From assembly GCF_018219815.1 (NCBI RefSeq), contig NZ_JADMKU010000007.1:102851-166850 (forward strand): a stretch of DNA of 64,000 nt, written 5' to 3'. This document shows, in pieces, positions 26,037 to 34,552 of the stretch; within the stretch, counting starts at the first letter, position 1; each line of letters starts with the position of its first letter. The position numbers were made by a program, and so were the translations under genes. This DNA comes from Thalassovita aquimarina (GTDB taxonomy: Bacteria > Pseudomonadota > Alphaproteobacteria > Rhodobacterales > Rhodobacteraceae). Below the pieces are notes generated by a model. It was not told the DNA's origin and ran no database searches. It worked only from the letters and a program-made list of their open reading frames with translations.

Positions 26037-26975
26037 TCATGGCCAGCGGCTGATCCGCCAAGCGATTTCCGGGCGGCGCGGCGGGGCGGTGCGTCGGATC
26101 ACCGTCACCCTCTCGGCCATGCGATCGTCAAGCCGCGCGGTGATGTCGGCCTGGAACCAGTCCGATCCTACCGCGATATCGTCCGCGCTCAGCGTGGCGG
26201 GGTCTTCGTCGTTTCCGTCTGCGTCTTCGGTGTCGTTCTCGGGCCGGGCCAGTCCCACCTTGGTCATGAAGGCTTCGACAGACCGGAACGGATCGCGGTC
26301 ACGCTCCGACACGACCCGGTTCAGCGCGGCGCCGGGCAAGTCGGGCAGGAAGGCGGCGAGGATATGATGCGGCGCGGTATTCACGTTCAAGCGGCTGTCC
26401 CCCGGCAGCGCGGTCAGGTAGGGCCTGAGCCGTTCAAAGGCGCGCCGCGACAGGCCGGGCAGGGATCGCAGCTGGTCAAGCATCAGGATACTGCCGCCCA
26501 CCGGCGCCAGCGGCGGATCGAGGCGCAGGAAGGCGGCGCTGTCGTCCGGCCCGCCGGGGCCGACGAAATCGCGGATCGCGGCGCCGGCATTCGACGGCAC
26601 CGCCAGCCGCGTCAGCAAACGGTCGAAGGCCTGCGCGGCCAACGTGTTCTCCGGATCGGCCAGCCAGTTGACATTGAACAGTCCCTGCAGGTCGCGGATC
26701 TGCCCGGCCACGGCGCCACGCGCCAGCGGCACGTCGTATCCGGCGCTGGCCCAGTCTTCGCCGGGATGATCGACGGCCGGGTTGGTGTCCTGCATCAGCA
26801 GGGTGACGGCCAGTGCTTCGAACGCGTCGAGACCAAGGGTCAGCTGTTCCGCCTCGATCCCTGCCTGCAGCCGGGCGCGGCCGGTTTCGGCACGGGTCAA
26901 CAGCAGCACCGCCACCGCCGCAAGCGCCGCCACGATCACCAGCGCATTGATCAGGACGAAACCGCGATCCTTCAT
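26037..26975 (-). CDS. gspK: Type II secretion minor pseudopilin GspK
   Basis: A 312-residue protein. ATG 26975 is chosen because it overlaps gspJ by ATGA and begins the prepilin leader MKDRGFVLINALVIVAALAAVAVLLL. The large globular domain contains RDLQGLFNVNWL and SRLNVNTAPHHILAAFLPDLP, which are typical of GspK, which caps the pseudopilus tip. The usual Glu at position +5 of mature pseudopilins is absent (FVLIN), as is normal for GspK. An acidic insertion (ENDTEDADGNDEDPATLS, near 260) could bind calcium. Confidence 0.92.
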   Translation of the reverse strand: MKDRGFVLINALVIVAALAAVAVLLLTRAETGRARLQAGIEAEQLTLGLDAFEALAVTLLMQDTNPAVDHPGEDWASAGYDVPLARGAVAGQIRDLQGLFNVNWLADPENTLAAQAFDRLLTRLAVPSNAGAAIRDFVGPGGPDDSAAFLRLDPPLAPVGGSILMLDQLRSLPGLSRRAFERLRPYLTALPGDSRLNVNTAPHHILAAFLPDLPGAALNRVVSERDRDPFRSVEAFMTKVGLARPENDTEDADGNDEDPATLSADDIAVGSDWFQADITARLDDRMAERVTVIRRTAPPRRPEIAWRISRWP

Positions 26976-27652
26976 TTCAGCGCCTCCAGCAGGGTAATGG
27001 AGCCGTGGCTTTCGGTGTCCAGAGTGAGCTCCACCGCCAGCGGCAGGGCGCTGGAATAAACCTCGGGTGCGGCGCCGGTTTGATCGCGGTCCGTGGCGTG
27101 TTGCCCGTCCCCCATGACTGCGCGGGGTGGGGCGACGCCGTCGACCCATCCGATCTGGTCCCAGAAGCTGCGCAGGCGCAGGGCGGTGACGCCGGTCAGC
27201 ACCGGGATTTCGGGGCTCAGCGCGTCAGCTCGCGCCGGGGTCAGCGCAGCCCAGTGGCGGCGCAGCAGGGTGCCCGTCGTCCGGTCCAGCCGGTATTCCA
27301 CCCGCTGGCGGACTGAACCGGGGAACCCCCCGTCCTGCCCTGGCCGCATCACCGGCTGCCCGCCCACCGACAGGGCGAAAACATCACCGCGCTGCCGCAG
27401 CGCCGATCGCGGCGCGGCGTTGCCCGGCGGGTAGAACAGCATCGGCAAAGCGGCGGACAGGTCGGCGCGGATCAGGCTGGTGGCCAGCGCCAGTTCGGCG
27501 TTTCGACCGGACCGGTTCGACAGGTCGTCGCGCATCCGCATCATGCCGGTCAATGCCTGCGCCCCCATCACCGCCACCAGCGCGAAGGTCGCCATCGCCA
27601 CCACCAGTTCGATCAGGGTGATGCCACGGGTATTTCTGCCGCGCCGGTTCAT
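26972..27652 (-). CDS. gspJ: Type II secretion minor pseudopilin GspJ
   Basis: A 226-residue protein with the prepilin leader and N-methylation helix NTRGITLIELVVAMATFALVAVMGAQALTG (Glu+5 present). The body matches GspJ (SGRNAELALATSLIRADLSAALPM; QRVEYRLDRTTGTLLRRHW; VTALRLRSFWD). It is part of the GspIJK tip complex. It overlaps gspI and gspK by four bases each. Confidence 0.9.
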   Translation of the reverse strand: MNRRGRNTRGITLIELVVAMATFALVAVMGAQALTGMMRMRDDLSNRSGRNAELALATSLIRADLSAALPMLFYPPGNAAPRSALRQRGDVFALSVGGQPVMRPGQDGGFPGSVRQRVEYRLDRTTGTLLRRHWAALTPARADALSPEIPVLTGVTALRLRSFWDQIGWVDGVAPPRAVMGDGQHATDRDQTGAAPEVYSSALPLAVELTLDTESHGSITLLEALK

Positions 27653-28014
27653 CGCGGCCCCCCGGGCGGCAGATAGAGGATCAGTTGCGCCCCTTCGCCG
27701 GTTTCGGCGCGGGCGGTCACGGTGGCCTTGATCAGGCCTCCGGCGGTGGTGTCCCGTTCGACGCTGAGGCGGAAATCCTGCCCGCCCATGCGCACCGTCC
27801 CGGGCAGTTGCGCCGTGGCGCCGAGGAACTGCAATTCCTCGGCCCTGTTGCGCGCGGCGATACGGGCCAGAAGCCGCGGGGTTTCGCCACCGATGGCGAT
27901 GCGCGACTGATCGGTGGCGCGGAGCGCGGCGATGCTGCCGATGGCCAGCACCGCCACCGCGATGATCAGTTCCAGCAGGGTCAGCCCCCTGTCGCGTTTC
28001 AGCCGCCGTCGCAT
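27649..28014 (-). CDS. gspI: Type II secretion minor pseudopilin GspI
   Basis: A 121-residue protein starting at ATG 28014, selected because it gives a short prepilin leader (MRRRLKRDRGLTLLELIIAVAVLAIGS, Glu+5 present) and a length normal for GspI. The conserved RIAARNRAEELQFLGA segment follows. It nucleates the tip complex with GspJ and GspK. It overlaps gspH by 16 bases and gspJ by four. Confidence 0.9.
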   Translation of the reverse strand: MRRRLKRDRGLTLLELIIAVAVLAIGSIAALRATDQSRIAIGGETPRLLARIAARNRAEELQFLGATAQLPGTVRMGGQDFRLSVERDTTAGGLIKATVTARAETGEGAQLILYLPPGGPR

Positions 28015-28499
28015 ATCAGCCCCGTCCAGCCGTCTGACCTGCATTCCGCGGACCGGCCCGCATGGGAAAACGTCACCCGGAACGGGGTGGTCTGCCCGTT
28101 GGCAAGGAACACCAGCGACGGCGTGTCGATCCCACCCGGCCGGGCGGTCGTGGGCACGTCCAGCACCACCCGGCCGCGCCAGAGCAGTTCGTTCTCCGAC
28201 TGGGTCCATCCGCTGTCGGTATGTTTGGCCAGTCGCATGCCGCGTGCGGTGATGTTCAGCCCCCGGCTTTGCTGCCCGGTGACGGCAAGAAGCCGCGCGG
28301 TTTCGACTTGGCTGCGGAACAGGGCCAGGTCGCTTTCTTCGCGTGGCCCGCGCAGCGCTGTCAGGCTAACCCCGACGGCCAACACCGCCATGACCGCGAC
28401 GGCGATCAGAAGTTCGATCAGTGTGAAACCCGCATCGTGCGGTGGCGGCGTGGCGCCGGGGGCGAGCGTCGCAGGAGGGCGGTCTAGCGCACGTCCCAT
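27999..28499 (-). CDS. gspH: Type II secretion minor pseudopilin GspH
   Basis: A 166-residue protein starting at ATG 28499, overlapping gspG by 16 bases. The prepilin leader is unusually long: 26 or so residues before GFTLIELLIAVAVMAVLAVGVSL (cleavage after Gly, Glu+5 present), against 5-10 in classic GspH. Either the longer leader is real or initiation is at a non-AUG codon nearer the helix. The body (SQVETARLLAVTGQQSRGLNITARGMRL) fits GspH, which joins the tip complex to the GspG shaft. Confidence 0.85.
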   Translation of the reverse strand: MGRALDRPPATLAPGATPPPHDAGFTLIELLIAVAVMAVLAVGVSLTALRGPREESDLALFRSQVETARLLAVTGQQSRGLNITARGMRLAKHTDSGWTQSENELLWRGRVVLDVPTTARPGGIDTPSLVFLANGQTTPFRVTFSHAGRSAECRSDGWTGLICDGG

Positions 28500-28945
28500 G
28501 ATCCGATATCCGCATTGGCGCCGTCGCCGCCGGCGACGCCATCGGCGCCATAGGTGAAGATGTCGAAATCGCCATGCACGCCCGGTTGCAGATATTGATA
28601 GGGCTTGCCCCACGGGTCGATCGGCATCCGGTCCATGTAACCGTTCGCCGCCCAGTTCTCCGGCACCGGGTCGGTGCCCGGGCGGGTGACCAGCGCATTC
28701 AGCCCCTGTTCCGTGGTGGGGTAGCGAAAGTTATCCAGCCGGTAGAGCTTCACCGCGCTGGAGATGGCGGCGATATCGGTCTTGGCGCGGGCGGCGCGGG
28801 CCTGATCGGGGCGGTCGATGACACGCGGCACGATCACCAGCGCCAAAACCGACAGGATCACAACCACCACCATCAGTTCGAGCAGGGAAAAGCCATCGTC
28901 GCGGCCTTGGCTGTTCCTGTTGGCGGAAAGCGTTTGAAGCGTCAT
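28484..28945 (-). CDS. gspG: Type II secretion major pseudopilin GspG
   Basis: A 153-residue protein with leader and helix DDGFSLLELMVVVVILSVLALVIVPRV (Glu+5) and the highly conserved GspG core DIAAISSAVKLYRLDNFRYPTTEQGLNALV and NWAANGYMDRMPIDPWGKPYQYLQPG. The C-terminal acidic loop (GADGVAGGDGANADIGSWD) is the calcium-binding region. It polymerises into the pseudopilus. It heads the gspGHIJKLM operon, with its promoter in the 147-base gap toward the prepilin peptidase gene. Confidence 0.95.
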   Translation of the reverse strand: MTLQTLSANRNSQGRDDGFSLLELMVVVVILSVLALVIVPRVIDRPDQARAARAKTDIAAISSAVKLYRLDNFRYPTTEQGLNALVTRPGTDPVPENWAANGYMDRMPIDPWGKPYQYLQPGVHGDFDIFTYGADGVAGGDGANADIGSWDVR

Positions 28946-29092
28946 GGACGAAAAATCCTTTTATTCATGCGCATGATAGGTAAGGCGGTTAACCAATGTC
29001 CATGCTTGGATAATCGAACCTGCCCCGGCGCGGCAATGGACAAGAACGGTGCGGAGCCTTTAAACGTCATACAGCCCTCTTAGTGGACCCGT

Positions 29093-29854
29093 TTGTTGCC
29101 AGACCCAAGCTTTTCCGCGATTTTCCTGATCCTGATCGGCCCGTTCATCGGGTCGTTCCTGGCGCTTCTGGCAGATCGCCTGCCGCGGGGCGAAGGCGTG
29201 GTGGTCAAACCGTCGGTCTGCCGGAGCTGCGGAAAGCGGCTGGGCGCGCGCGATCTGCTGCCGGTCGTTTCTTTCGCGATGCACCGGGGGCGGTGCCGCC
29301 ATTGCGGTGCCGCGATCCCGCCTTTCACGCTCTATACCGAAATCGCGGCGGCAGGGGCGGCGGTTCTGGCGGTTCTGGCCGGTGGCGACGCGGTGCAGAT
29401 GTGGCTGTCGGCGCTGTTTCTGTGGGCGCTGCTGGCCTTGGCGGTAAGCGATCTGATCTGGTTCCGGCTGCCCGACCCCTTGACCGGAGCACTGTTCATC
29501 GTCGCCCTGGCGATGGCGGGACGATCCGGCCAGCTGGACCTGGCGCTGATCGGCGCGGCGGTGGGGGCGGGCGCGTTCCTGGCGTTGCGGATCGGATACC
29601 GGGCGATCCGGGAGCGCGAAGGGCTGGGCCTGGGCGACGTGAAGCTGATGGCCGGACTGGGGGCGTATGCGGGGCCGTTCGATCTGCCCGCGCTTTTGCT
29701 GATCGCGTCACTCGGCGCACTGGCCGTGGCGCTGCTGCGGCAGATGATTTTTTCGGACAGGTCGGGGTCGCCGCTGGGGACGCAGAAACTGCCCTTCGGC
29801 GCCGCGTTATGCGCCGCGGCGGCGCTGCTCTGGCTGCTGGATGCGTTGGCTTGA
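29093..29854 (+). CDS. gspO: Prepilin peptidase (A24 family)
   Basis: A 253-residue inner-membrane protease that cleaves and N-methylates prepilins. Four cysteines in two CxxC pairs (43/46, 68/71) form the zinc site of the methylase domain. The two catalytic aspartates are in LAVSD (about 120) and GLGLGDVKL (about 182, GxGD motif). An in-frame TAG at 29081 and lack of a nearby ATG leave TTG 29093 or 29096 as the likely start. It is divergent from gspG and completes the secretion set. Confidence 0.9.
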   Translation: MLPDPSFSAIFLILIGPFIGSFLALLADRLPRGEGVVVKPSVCRSCGKRLGARDLLPVVSFAMHRGRCRHCGAAIPPFTLYTEIAAAGAAVLAVLAGGDAVQMWLSALFLWALLALAVSDLIWFRLPDPLTGALFIVALAMAGRSGQLDLALIGAAVGAGAFLALRIGYRAIREREGLGLGDVKLMAGLGAYAGPFDLPALLLIASLGALAVALLRQMIFSDRSGSPLGTQKLPFGAALCAAAALLWLLDALA

Positions 29855-29944
29855 GTGGGGCGTTGATCTTGCCGTGCCGTAACCCTAAGGTCCAACCGGG
29901 CTTACAACTTTGACTTTTTCACGGCGAATTGGATTTGGTGTCGC

Positions 29945-31531
29945 ATGAGGCAATTTACACGCATAGTCGTTCTTCCCGTCCTTCTGGCCCTGCCCGGATC
30001 GCTTGTGGCGCAAGAACAGGAACAGGCCGCTGACGACGCCCAGAAGGCGACCGAAAGCGCGGTCGCTGACCGGCCCAGCATGGCCGAGATCGAACAGGCC
30101 TGGCAGCGCGGCGACTACGTGTTCGTTCGGCAAGGGCTGAAGCGCCATGCCGAAGAAACCGGTACGGCGCTGGCGCAATATCGCTATGGCCGGGTGCTGA
30201 TCGAAGGCAAGGGCGGTCCGCGCGATGCCACGGCGGCGCGGGACTGGCTGGAAAAGGCAGTGGAACAGAACCACGCCGAAGCAGCGGTCCTGCTGGGGCG
30301 CATGTATCTGTCGGCAAAAAAGAATAGCACGAACTACCGGCCCGACCGCGCGGCCGAACTCTTTTCGAACGCGGCGGCCCGGGGGCAGAGCGAAGCGCAA
30401 TACTACCTCGCCCTGCTTTATCTGCAGGGGGTCGGCATCGAGGAAGATCAAAAGCAGGCTTTCAACTGGTTCCTCGCAGCTGCCGAAGGCGGCCATGTGC
30501 AGGCGCAATACGAACTCAGCAAGGCCTTTGCGCGCGGACGGGGCACCAAGAAGAACGACGAGGAGGCTGCGCGCTGGCTGGCCGAGGCGGCTGCAGCGGG
30601 CCATGTCGAGGCGCAGTATTTCATGTCCGTTGCGCTGGATACCGGCAATGGCATGGAACGGAACCGCGCGGCGGCGGCGGATTGGCTGCGCCGTTCGGCC
30701 GAAGGCGGCCTGGTCGCGGCGCAGCGCGCCTTGGGAAAGAAATACCTGATCGGCGATTACGTCAAAGCGGATGCGGAGGAAGCGGTTCGCTGGCTGACCG
30801 AGGCGGCCAAGCGCGGCGACACGCAGGCGATGTTCGAACTGGGGCAAGCCCATCTCGACGGTGGTACCCTGCCTGCCGATCCGGGGCGGGCCTGGGCGTG
30901 GTTCCAGCGCGCTTCGGATGATGAATATGGCCCGGCCAGCGCCGCCATGGGGCGGATGTTGGAGCAGAGTACCGGCGATGCGCCCGACCTTCCCAAGGCG
31001 GTACGGTTCTACCGCAAGGCCTTGGCGCAGGGCGATGACAGCGTCGCGCTTCGGTTGGGGCAACTGGCGGGGGCGGGCAAGCTCGACGGTCTGGCGCCGC
31101 CGCATCATGCGGTGCCGTGGGCGGTGGCGGCGGCCGGGCAGGGCGACAAGCCCGCGCTCGATTGGGTCAAGGCACGGGCGGATGAAGGGCTGCGCCCGGC
31201 GCAGGTCGCGCTGGCGCAGATCTATCTGGAGGCCAACGAAAATCTCGAGGAGGCGGCGCAATTGCTCGAATCCGCGGCCTTCGACGGCGATGTGACGGCG
31301 CAGTACCAACTGGGCGTCATGCTGACCAAGGGACAGGGTGTGGAACAGGATTACGTGCAGGCGCATAAATGGCTGAACATCGCCGGTGCCAGCGGCCATG
31401 GCGAAGCGGCCAAGTTCCGCGACGTGATTTCCGATCTGATGACCGCAGAACAGATTGCCGAAGCGCAGCGCGCCGCAAGGGCGTATTTCGAGGAAATCCG
31501 CGCCATGCCGCCCGACGAGGTGACGAAATGA
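29945..31531 (+). CDS. Exported Sel1-repeat protein, long
   Basis: A 528-residue protein with a signal peptide (MRQFTRIVVLPVLLALPGSLVAQ). The rest is a solenoid of Sel1-like repeats of about 36 residues (for example AQYYLALLYLQGVGIEEDQKQAFNWFLAAAEGGH, AQYELSKAFARGRGTKKNDEEAARWLAEAAAAGH); about ten can be counted. Sel1 proteins act as scaffolds for protein-protein contacts, often in the envelope. The next gene, also a Sel1 protein, overlaps by ATGA, so they may form one complex. It lies directly after the secretion locus, but no direct link is visible. Confidence 0.88.
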   Translation: MRQFTRIVVLPVLLALPGSLVAQEQEQAADDAQKATESAVADRPSMAEIEQAWQRGDYVFVRQGLKRHAEETGTALAQYRYGRVLIEGKGGPRDATAARDWLEKAVEQNHAEAAVLLGRMYLSAKKNSTNYRPDRAAELFSNAAARGQSEAQYYLALLYLQGVGIEEDQKQAFNWFLAAAEGGHVQAQYELSKAFARGRGTKKNDEEAARWLAEAAAAGHVEAQYFMSVALDTGNGMERNRAAAADWLRRSAEGGLVAAQRALGKKYLIGDYVKADAEEAVRWLTEAAKRGDTQAMFELGQAHLDGGTLPADPGRAWAWFQRASDDEYGPASAAMGRMLEQSTGDAPDLPKAVRFYRKALAQGDDSVALRLGQLAGAGKLDGLAPPHHAVPWAVAAAGQGDKPALDWVKARADEGLRPAQVALAQIYLEANENLEEAAQLLESAAFDGDVTAQYQLGVMLTKGQGVEQDYVQAHKWLNIAGASGHGEAAKFRDVISDLMTAEQIAEAQRAARAYFEEIRAMPPDEVTK

Positions 31532-32742
31532 CGGCCCGACGGATGGTGCGGGGGATCGCTGCGGGGGCGCTGATCGCGCTTATGCTGGCCGGCACAACCG
31601 GCGCGCAGGACGCGGCCGAGTGGGACCGGCTGCCGACCGAACAGTTGCAGCAGGCCGCGCAATCGGGATCGGTCGACGCCCAATTCGCGCTTGCGGTGCG
31701 CTATCACAATGGGCGCGGCGTGCTGCAGAATTTTGCCCGGGCGGCCAAGTTGTTCAAAATCGCAGCCGAACAGGGGCATGCGGGCGCACAGAACCGTCTG
31801 GGGCAGTACTACTATTCCGGGCTCGGGCTGTCGCGGGACGGCGGGCTGGCGTTGAAATGGCTGGCGGCGGCGGCGGCAACGAATGATCCGCAATTCCTCT
31901 ACGATTATGCCGCAGCACTGGAAAACGGTGCCGATGGGACGTCGGACCCGGCCAAGGCGGCGGAGCTTTATGCAATGGCTGCGGAACGGGGGCACGAGGA
32001 TGCCACCGTCAGCCTTGGCGTTCTTTACCAAAACGGTCTGGGGGTCGAAAAGGATCTGGGCCGGGCACTCGAACTGTATCAGGGGCCGGCATCGCGCGAT
32101 CACGCGCGGGCGTTGAACAATCTGGGTTTGCTTTATGCGCGAGGCACCGGCGTCGCGCAGGATTACGAACGCGCTGTCGACCTGTTCTCGAGAGCCGCCG
32201 AACAGGGGCTGACCGTGGCGATGACCAATCTGGCGGTCATGTATGAAAACGGGTTCGGTGTGGAGGTCAACGAACCGCTGGCGACCGAACTCTATCGCAA
32301 GGGCGGACGGGGTGGGGATGCCGGGACCAGGACAATACCGGTCTATGATGCCCGCCTTCTCGCGCCCGATACCAGCGACGAGGGACTGAACCTGCTGCGT
32401 CAGGCAGCCCAGGCCGGCGATCCGGTGGCCCAGTTCCAGTTGGCCTGGCTGCTGCTGCAGCAGGAACCAGCACAGTTTCAAGACCTGCAATCTGCCGTTT
32501 GGCTGTTGCGGCAGGCCGCCGAGGCAGGGCTGGCTCCGGCGATGGCAAACCTCGGTATACTTTATTTCGAAGGCCTTGGTGTGCCGCAGGATTACGCGCT
32601 TGGCCACATGTGGCTGATCCTTGCGGGCACGGCGGGCATGCCGGATGCGATTTCGATCAGTTCCGACTTGTCGGCGAGGATGAGCCCGATGCAGATCAAC
32701 GAAGCGCAGGAAATGGCAGCAAAACGGGCAAGACTGAAATAG
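31528..32742 (+). CDS. Exported Sel1-repeat protein, short
   Basis: A 404-residue protein starting in the ATGA overlap with the previous Sel1 gene. The signal peptide is MTARRMVRGIAAGALIALMLAGTTGAQ. About eight Sel1 repeats follow (AQFALAVRYHNGRGVLQNFARAAKLFKIAAEQGH; ALNNLGLLYARGTGVAQDYERAVDLFSRAAEQG), interrupted near residue 260-290 by a non-repeat insertion (GGRGGDAGTRTIPVYDARLLAPDTSDEG). It is translationally coupled to its neighbour. Confidence 0.88.
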   Translation: MTARRMVRGIAAGALIALMLAGTTGAQDAAEWDRLPTEQLQQAAQSGSVDAQFALAVRYHNGRGVLQNFARAAKLFKIAAEQGHAGAQNRLGQYYYSGLGLSRDGGLALKWLAAAAATNDPQFLYDYAAALENGADGTSDPAKAAELYAMAAERGHEDATVSLGVLYQNGLGVEKDLGRALELYQGPASRDHARALNNLGLLYARGTGVAQDYERAVDLFSRAAEQGLTVAMTNLAVMYENGFGVEVNEPLATELYRKGGRGGDAGTRTIPVYDARLLAPDTSDEGLNLLRQAAQAGDPVAQFQLAWLLLQQEPAQFQDLQSAVWLLRQAAEAGLAPAMANLGILYFEGLGVPQDYALGHMWLILAGTAGMPDAISISSDLSARMSPMQINEAQEMAAKRARLK

Positions 32743-32862
32743 CGGTTCCGCCCATCGCAGACGCCTTGTGGGCGAGCCCTTGGTTGATCTCCGTTCTATG
32801 TTTGCAAGTTATCGTTGAGCGTCGGGATGAAGGTAAAAAATGTTCCCTGACATAGCCTGTTT

Positions 32863-32871
32863 TGTTATAGT
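32863..32871 (+). promoter_or_regulatory. Possible extended -10 promoter
   Basis: TGTTATAGT (32863-32871) resembles an extended -10 (TGnTATAAT), in an AT-rich stretch about 70 bases before the next start codon. No good -35 is seen at normal distance, as expected for extended -10 promoters. Confidence 0.35.
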
Positions 32872-32942
32872 AAGTGTCAATGATAATAGCTGATTTGCAG
32901 CTTATAATTGTTCGGCAATTGGTTAATGGGGGGATTTTTTCA

Positions 32943-33365
32943 GTGCTTCGGAAACTGACATATTTGTTCTTCGCTTCGGCGATCGTTTGCACGAATGCAG
33001 CATTGGCGGCCGAAGTCGAGCCTGTTCAGCAACACAATTCCAATGCCGTCTGGTTCGAGAACTGGACTGGGCTTAGCAATGCAACCATGATCATTGCAGC
33101 GCCCAACGGAAAAGTCACATTGATCGAGGCGGCGACGGGGACCCCGGTGTTCCAGCTTTCCGGGCGCGACGTTGTGGATGGCGTTTATCGCTATGAACTG
33201 AGCGCGGCGACGGAGGAGACGGTCGAAATCGCCAACCCGATCGACAACGGCCGTGGGGACAACGCCAAGAATACCATGCTGAAACCCTTTCACATGAATG
33301 GGCATTTCACTGTGGCACGGGGGGTGATCATCACGCCCGAACTCATCAAGGAAGAAGACGGGTGA
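32943..33365 (+). CDS. Exported protein of unknown function
   Basis: A 140-residue product if GTG 32943 is used; this start is preferred because GGGGGGA lies 8 bases upstream and a signal peptide follows directly (LRKLTYLFFASAIVCTNAALAAEV). The mature part is about 117 residues, mostly beta-strand in pattern (NATMIIAAPNGKVTLIEAATGTPVFQLSG, GVYRYELSAATEETVEIANP), possibly a single beta-sandwich. No family is recognised. It sits 49 bases upstream of the beta-repeat protein, so the two are likely co-expressed. Confidence 0.65.
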   Translation: MLRKLTYLFFASAIVCTNAALAAEVEPVQQHNSNAVWFENWTGLSNATMIIAAPNGKVTLIEAATGTPVFQLSGRDVVDGVYRYELSAATEETVEIANPIDNGRGDNAKNTMLKPFHMNGHFTVARGVIITPELIKEEDG

Positions 33366-33414
33366 AGCCCTTGAGCCACCTTTCAAGCATTTTGGATAGG
33401 AAAGAACTGATCCG

Positions 33415-34380
33415 ATGAAATATTTCAAACTAAATGCCTTAAAGTTCATGACGTCCAGCGCCATCGTCGCGATGGCCGGTGCGGCCTCGGCCGACCAGGT
33501 TTTCAACGATGACGTGATCATCACCGGATCGCTTTGTGTCGGTTTTGACTGCGTGAACGGTGAAAGCTTCGGTTTCGACACCATTCGCCTGAAGGAAAAC
33601 AACCTGCGGATCAAGTTCCAGGACACCTCGAACTCGGCCAGTTTCCCGTCGCGCGACTGGCAGATTACCGTCAACGACTCTTCGAATGGCGGTGCCAACA
33701 AGTTCTCGATCGATGACATCGACGGTGGCCGTACGCCCTTCACCATCGAAGCGGGGGCCCCGACGAATTCGCTTTATGTCGACGATGGCGGCCGCATGGG
33801 CCTTGGCACTTCGACCCCGGGGACCGATATCGACGTGAAAACCGGCAACACACCGACCCTGCGCCTGCAGCAGGACGGGTCGTCGGGCTTCACGGCGCAA
33901 ACCTGGGATGTGGCCGGCAACGAAACCAACTTCTTCGTCCGCGACGTGACCAACGGTTCGAAGCTGCCGTTGCGGATCAAGCCGAGTGCGCCGAGCAACG
34001 CGATTTACGTCGATTCAGACGGCGATGTCGGTCTGGGAACCACGTCGCCGGGCACCGCGGTCGCCCTTGATATTACCCGCGCCGGGGATGCCATCATCGA
34101 ACTGTCCAACACCTCATCGGGAGTGGATTGGCAGTTGAAGAACCAAGGCGACAATTTCCGTATCACAACTCCGCCGGGGGGGACTGATGAAGTCGAACTG
34201 GAAGTTAACACAGATGGGGACCTGATCCTCTCAGGTTTCTTGTCGATCCGGGATGGCGTGGCCGCGCCCGCTGCATCTGCAAACCCCGCACAGGCCCAGA
34301 TTTATGTGGATTCCGCGGACGGCGACCTGAAGGTCAAGTTTTCTGACGGGACGGTGCGTGTGCTGGCAAGCGACAGCTAA
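33415..34380 (+). CDS. Exported beta-repeat protein with GLGT(S/T)xPG motifs
   Basis: A 321-residue protein with a signal peptide (ending near GAASA). Two copies of a repeated block are visible: SLYVDDGGRMGLGTSTPGTDIDV (about 121-143) and AIYVDSDGDVGLGTTSPGTAVAL (about 196-218), each preceded by a similar strand-rich section (FSIDDIDGGRTPFTIEAGAP / FFVRDVTNGSKLPLRIKPSAP). This GIGTTSP-type motif is known from tail-fibre and bacterial surface proteins that form trimeric or layered beta structure. There is no head-domain chaperone and no phage context, so a surface or extracellular fibre protein is more likely. Export route beyond the periplasm is unknown; the local type II system is one candidate. 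Confidence 0.7.
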   Translation: MKYFKLNALKFMTSSAIVAMAGAASADQVFNDDVIITGSLCVGFDCVNGESFGFDTIRLKENNLRIKFQDTSNSASFPSRDWQITVNDSSNGGANKFSIDDIDGGRTPFTIEAGAPTNSLYVDDGGRMGLGTSTPGTDIDVKTGNTPTLRLQQDGSSGFTAQTWDVAGNETNFFVRDVTNGSKLPLRIKPSAPSNAIYVDSDGDVGLGTTSPGTAVALDITRAGDAIIELSNTSSGVDWQLKNQGDNFRITTPPGGTDEVELEVNTDGDLILSGFLSIRDGVAAPAASANPAQAQIYVDSADGDLKVKFSDGTVRVLASDS

Positions 34381-34391
34381 GAAGAAAGGCG

Positions 34392-34426
34392 GCGGAGCCG
34401 TCGTCGGCTTGTCCGGCCGGCTCCGC
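34392..34426 (+). terminator. Hairpin after the beta-repeat gene
   Basis: GCGGAGCCG (34392-34400) and CGGCTCCGC (34418-34426) form a perfect 9-bp stem 11 bases after the stop, with a 17-base loop and no T-run. Confidence 0.5.
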
Positions 34427-34552
34427 ACTGATGATCGGTAAAATCCAACGATACCGGTCGCAGATGACGGTGGTCTGGACTGCTCTGGACATTGTTCTGC
34501 CGGTCGGTGATCATCCCCGAACACACGCACAAGAAGTCCAAACGACCCGCAG

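Noticed and set aside
33415..34380. Phage tail-fibre gene or prophage remnant
   Set aside because: Although the GLGTTSPG blocks occur in tail fibres, there is a signal peptide and no phage structural, integrase or lysis gene in the window.
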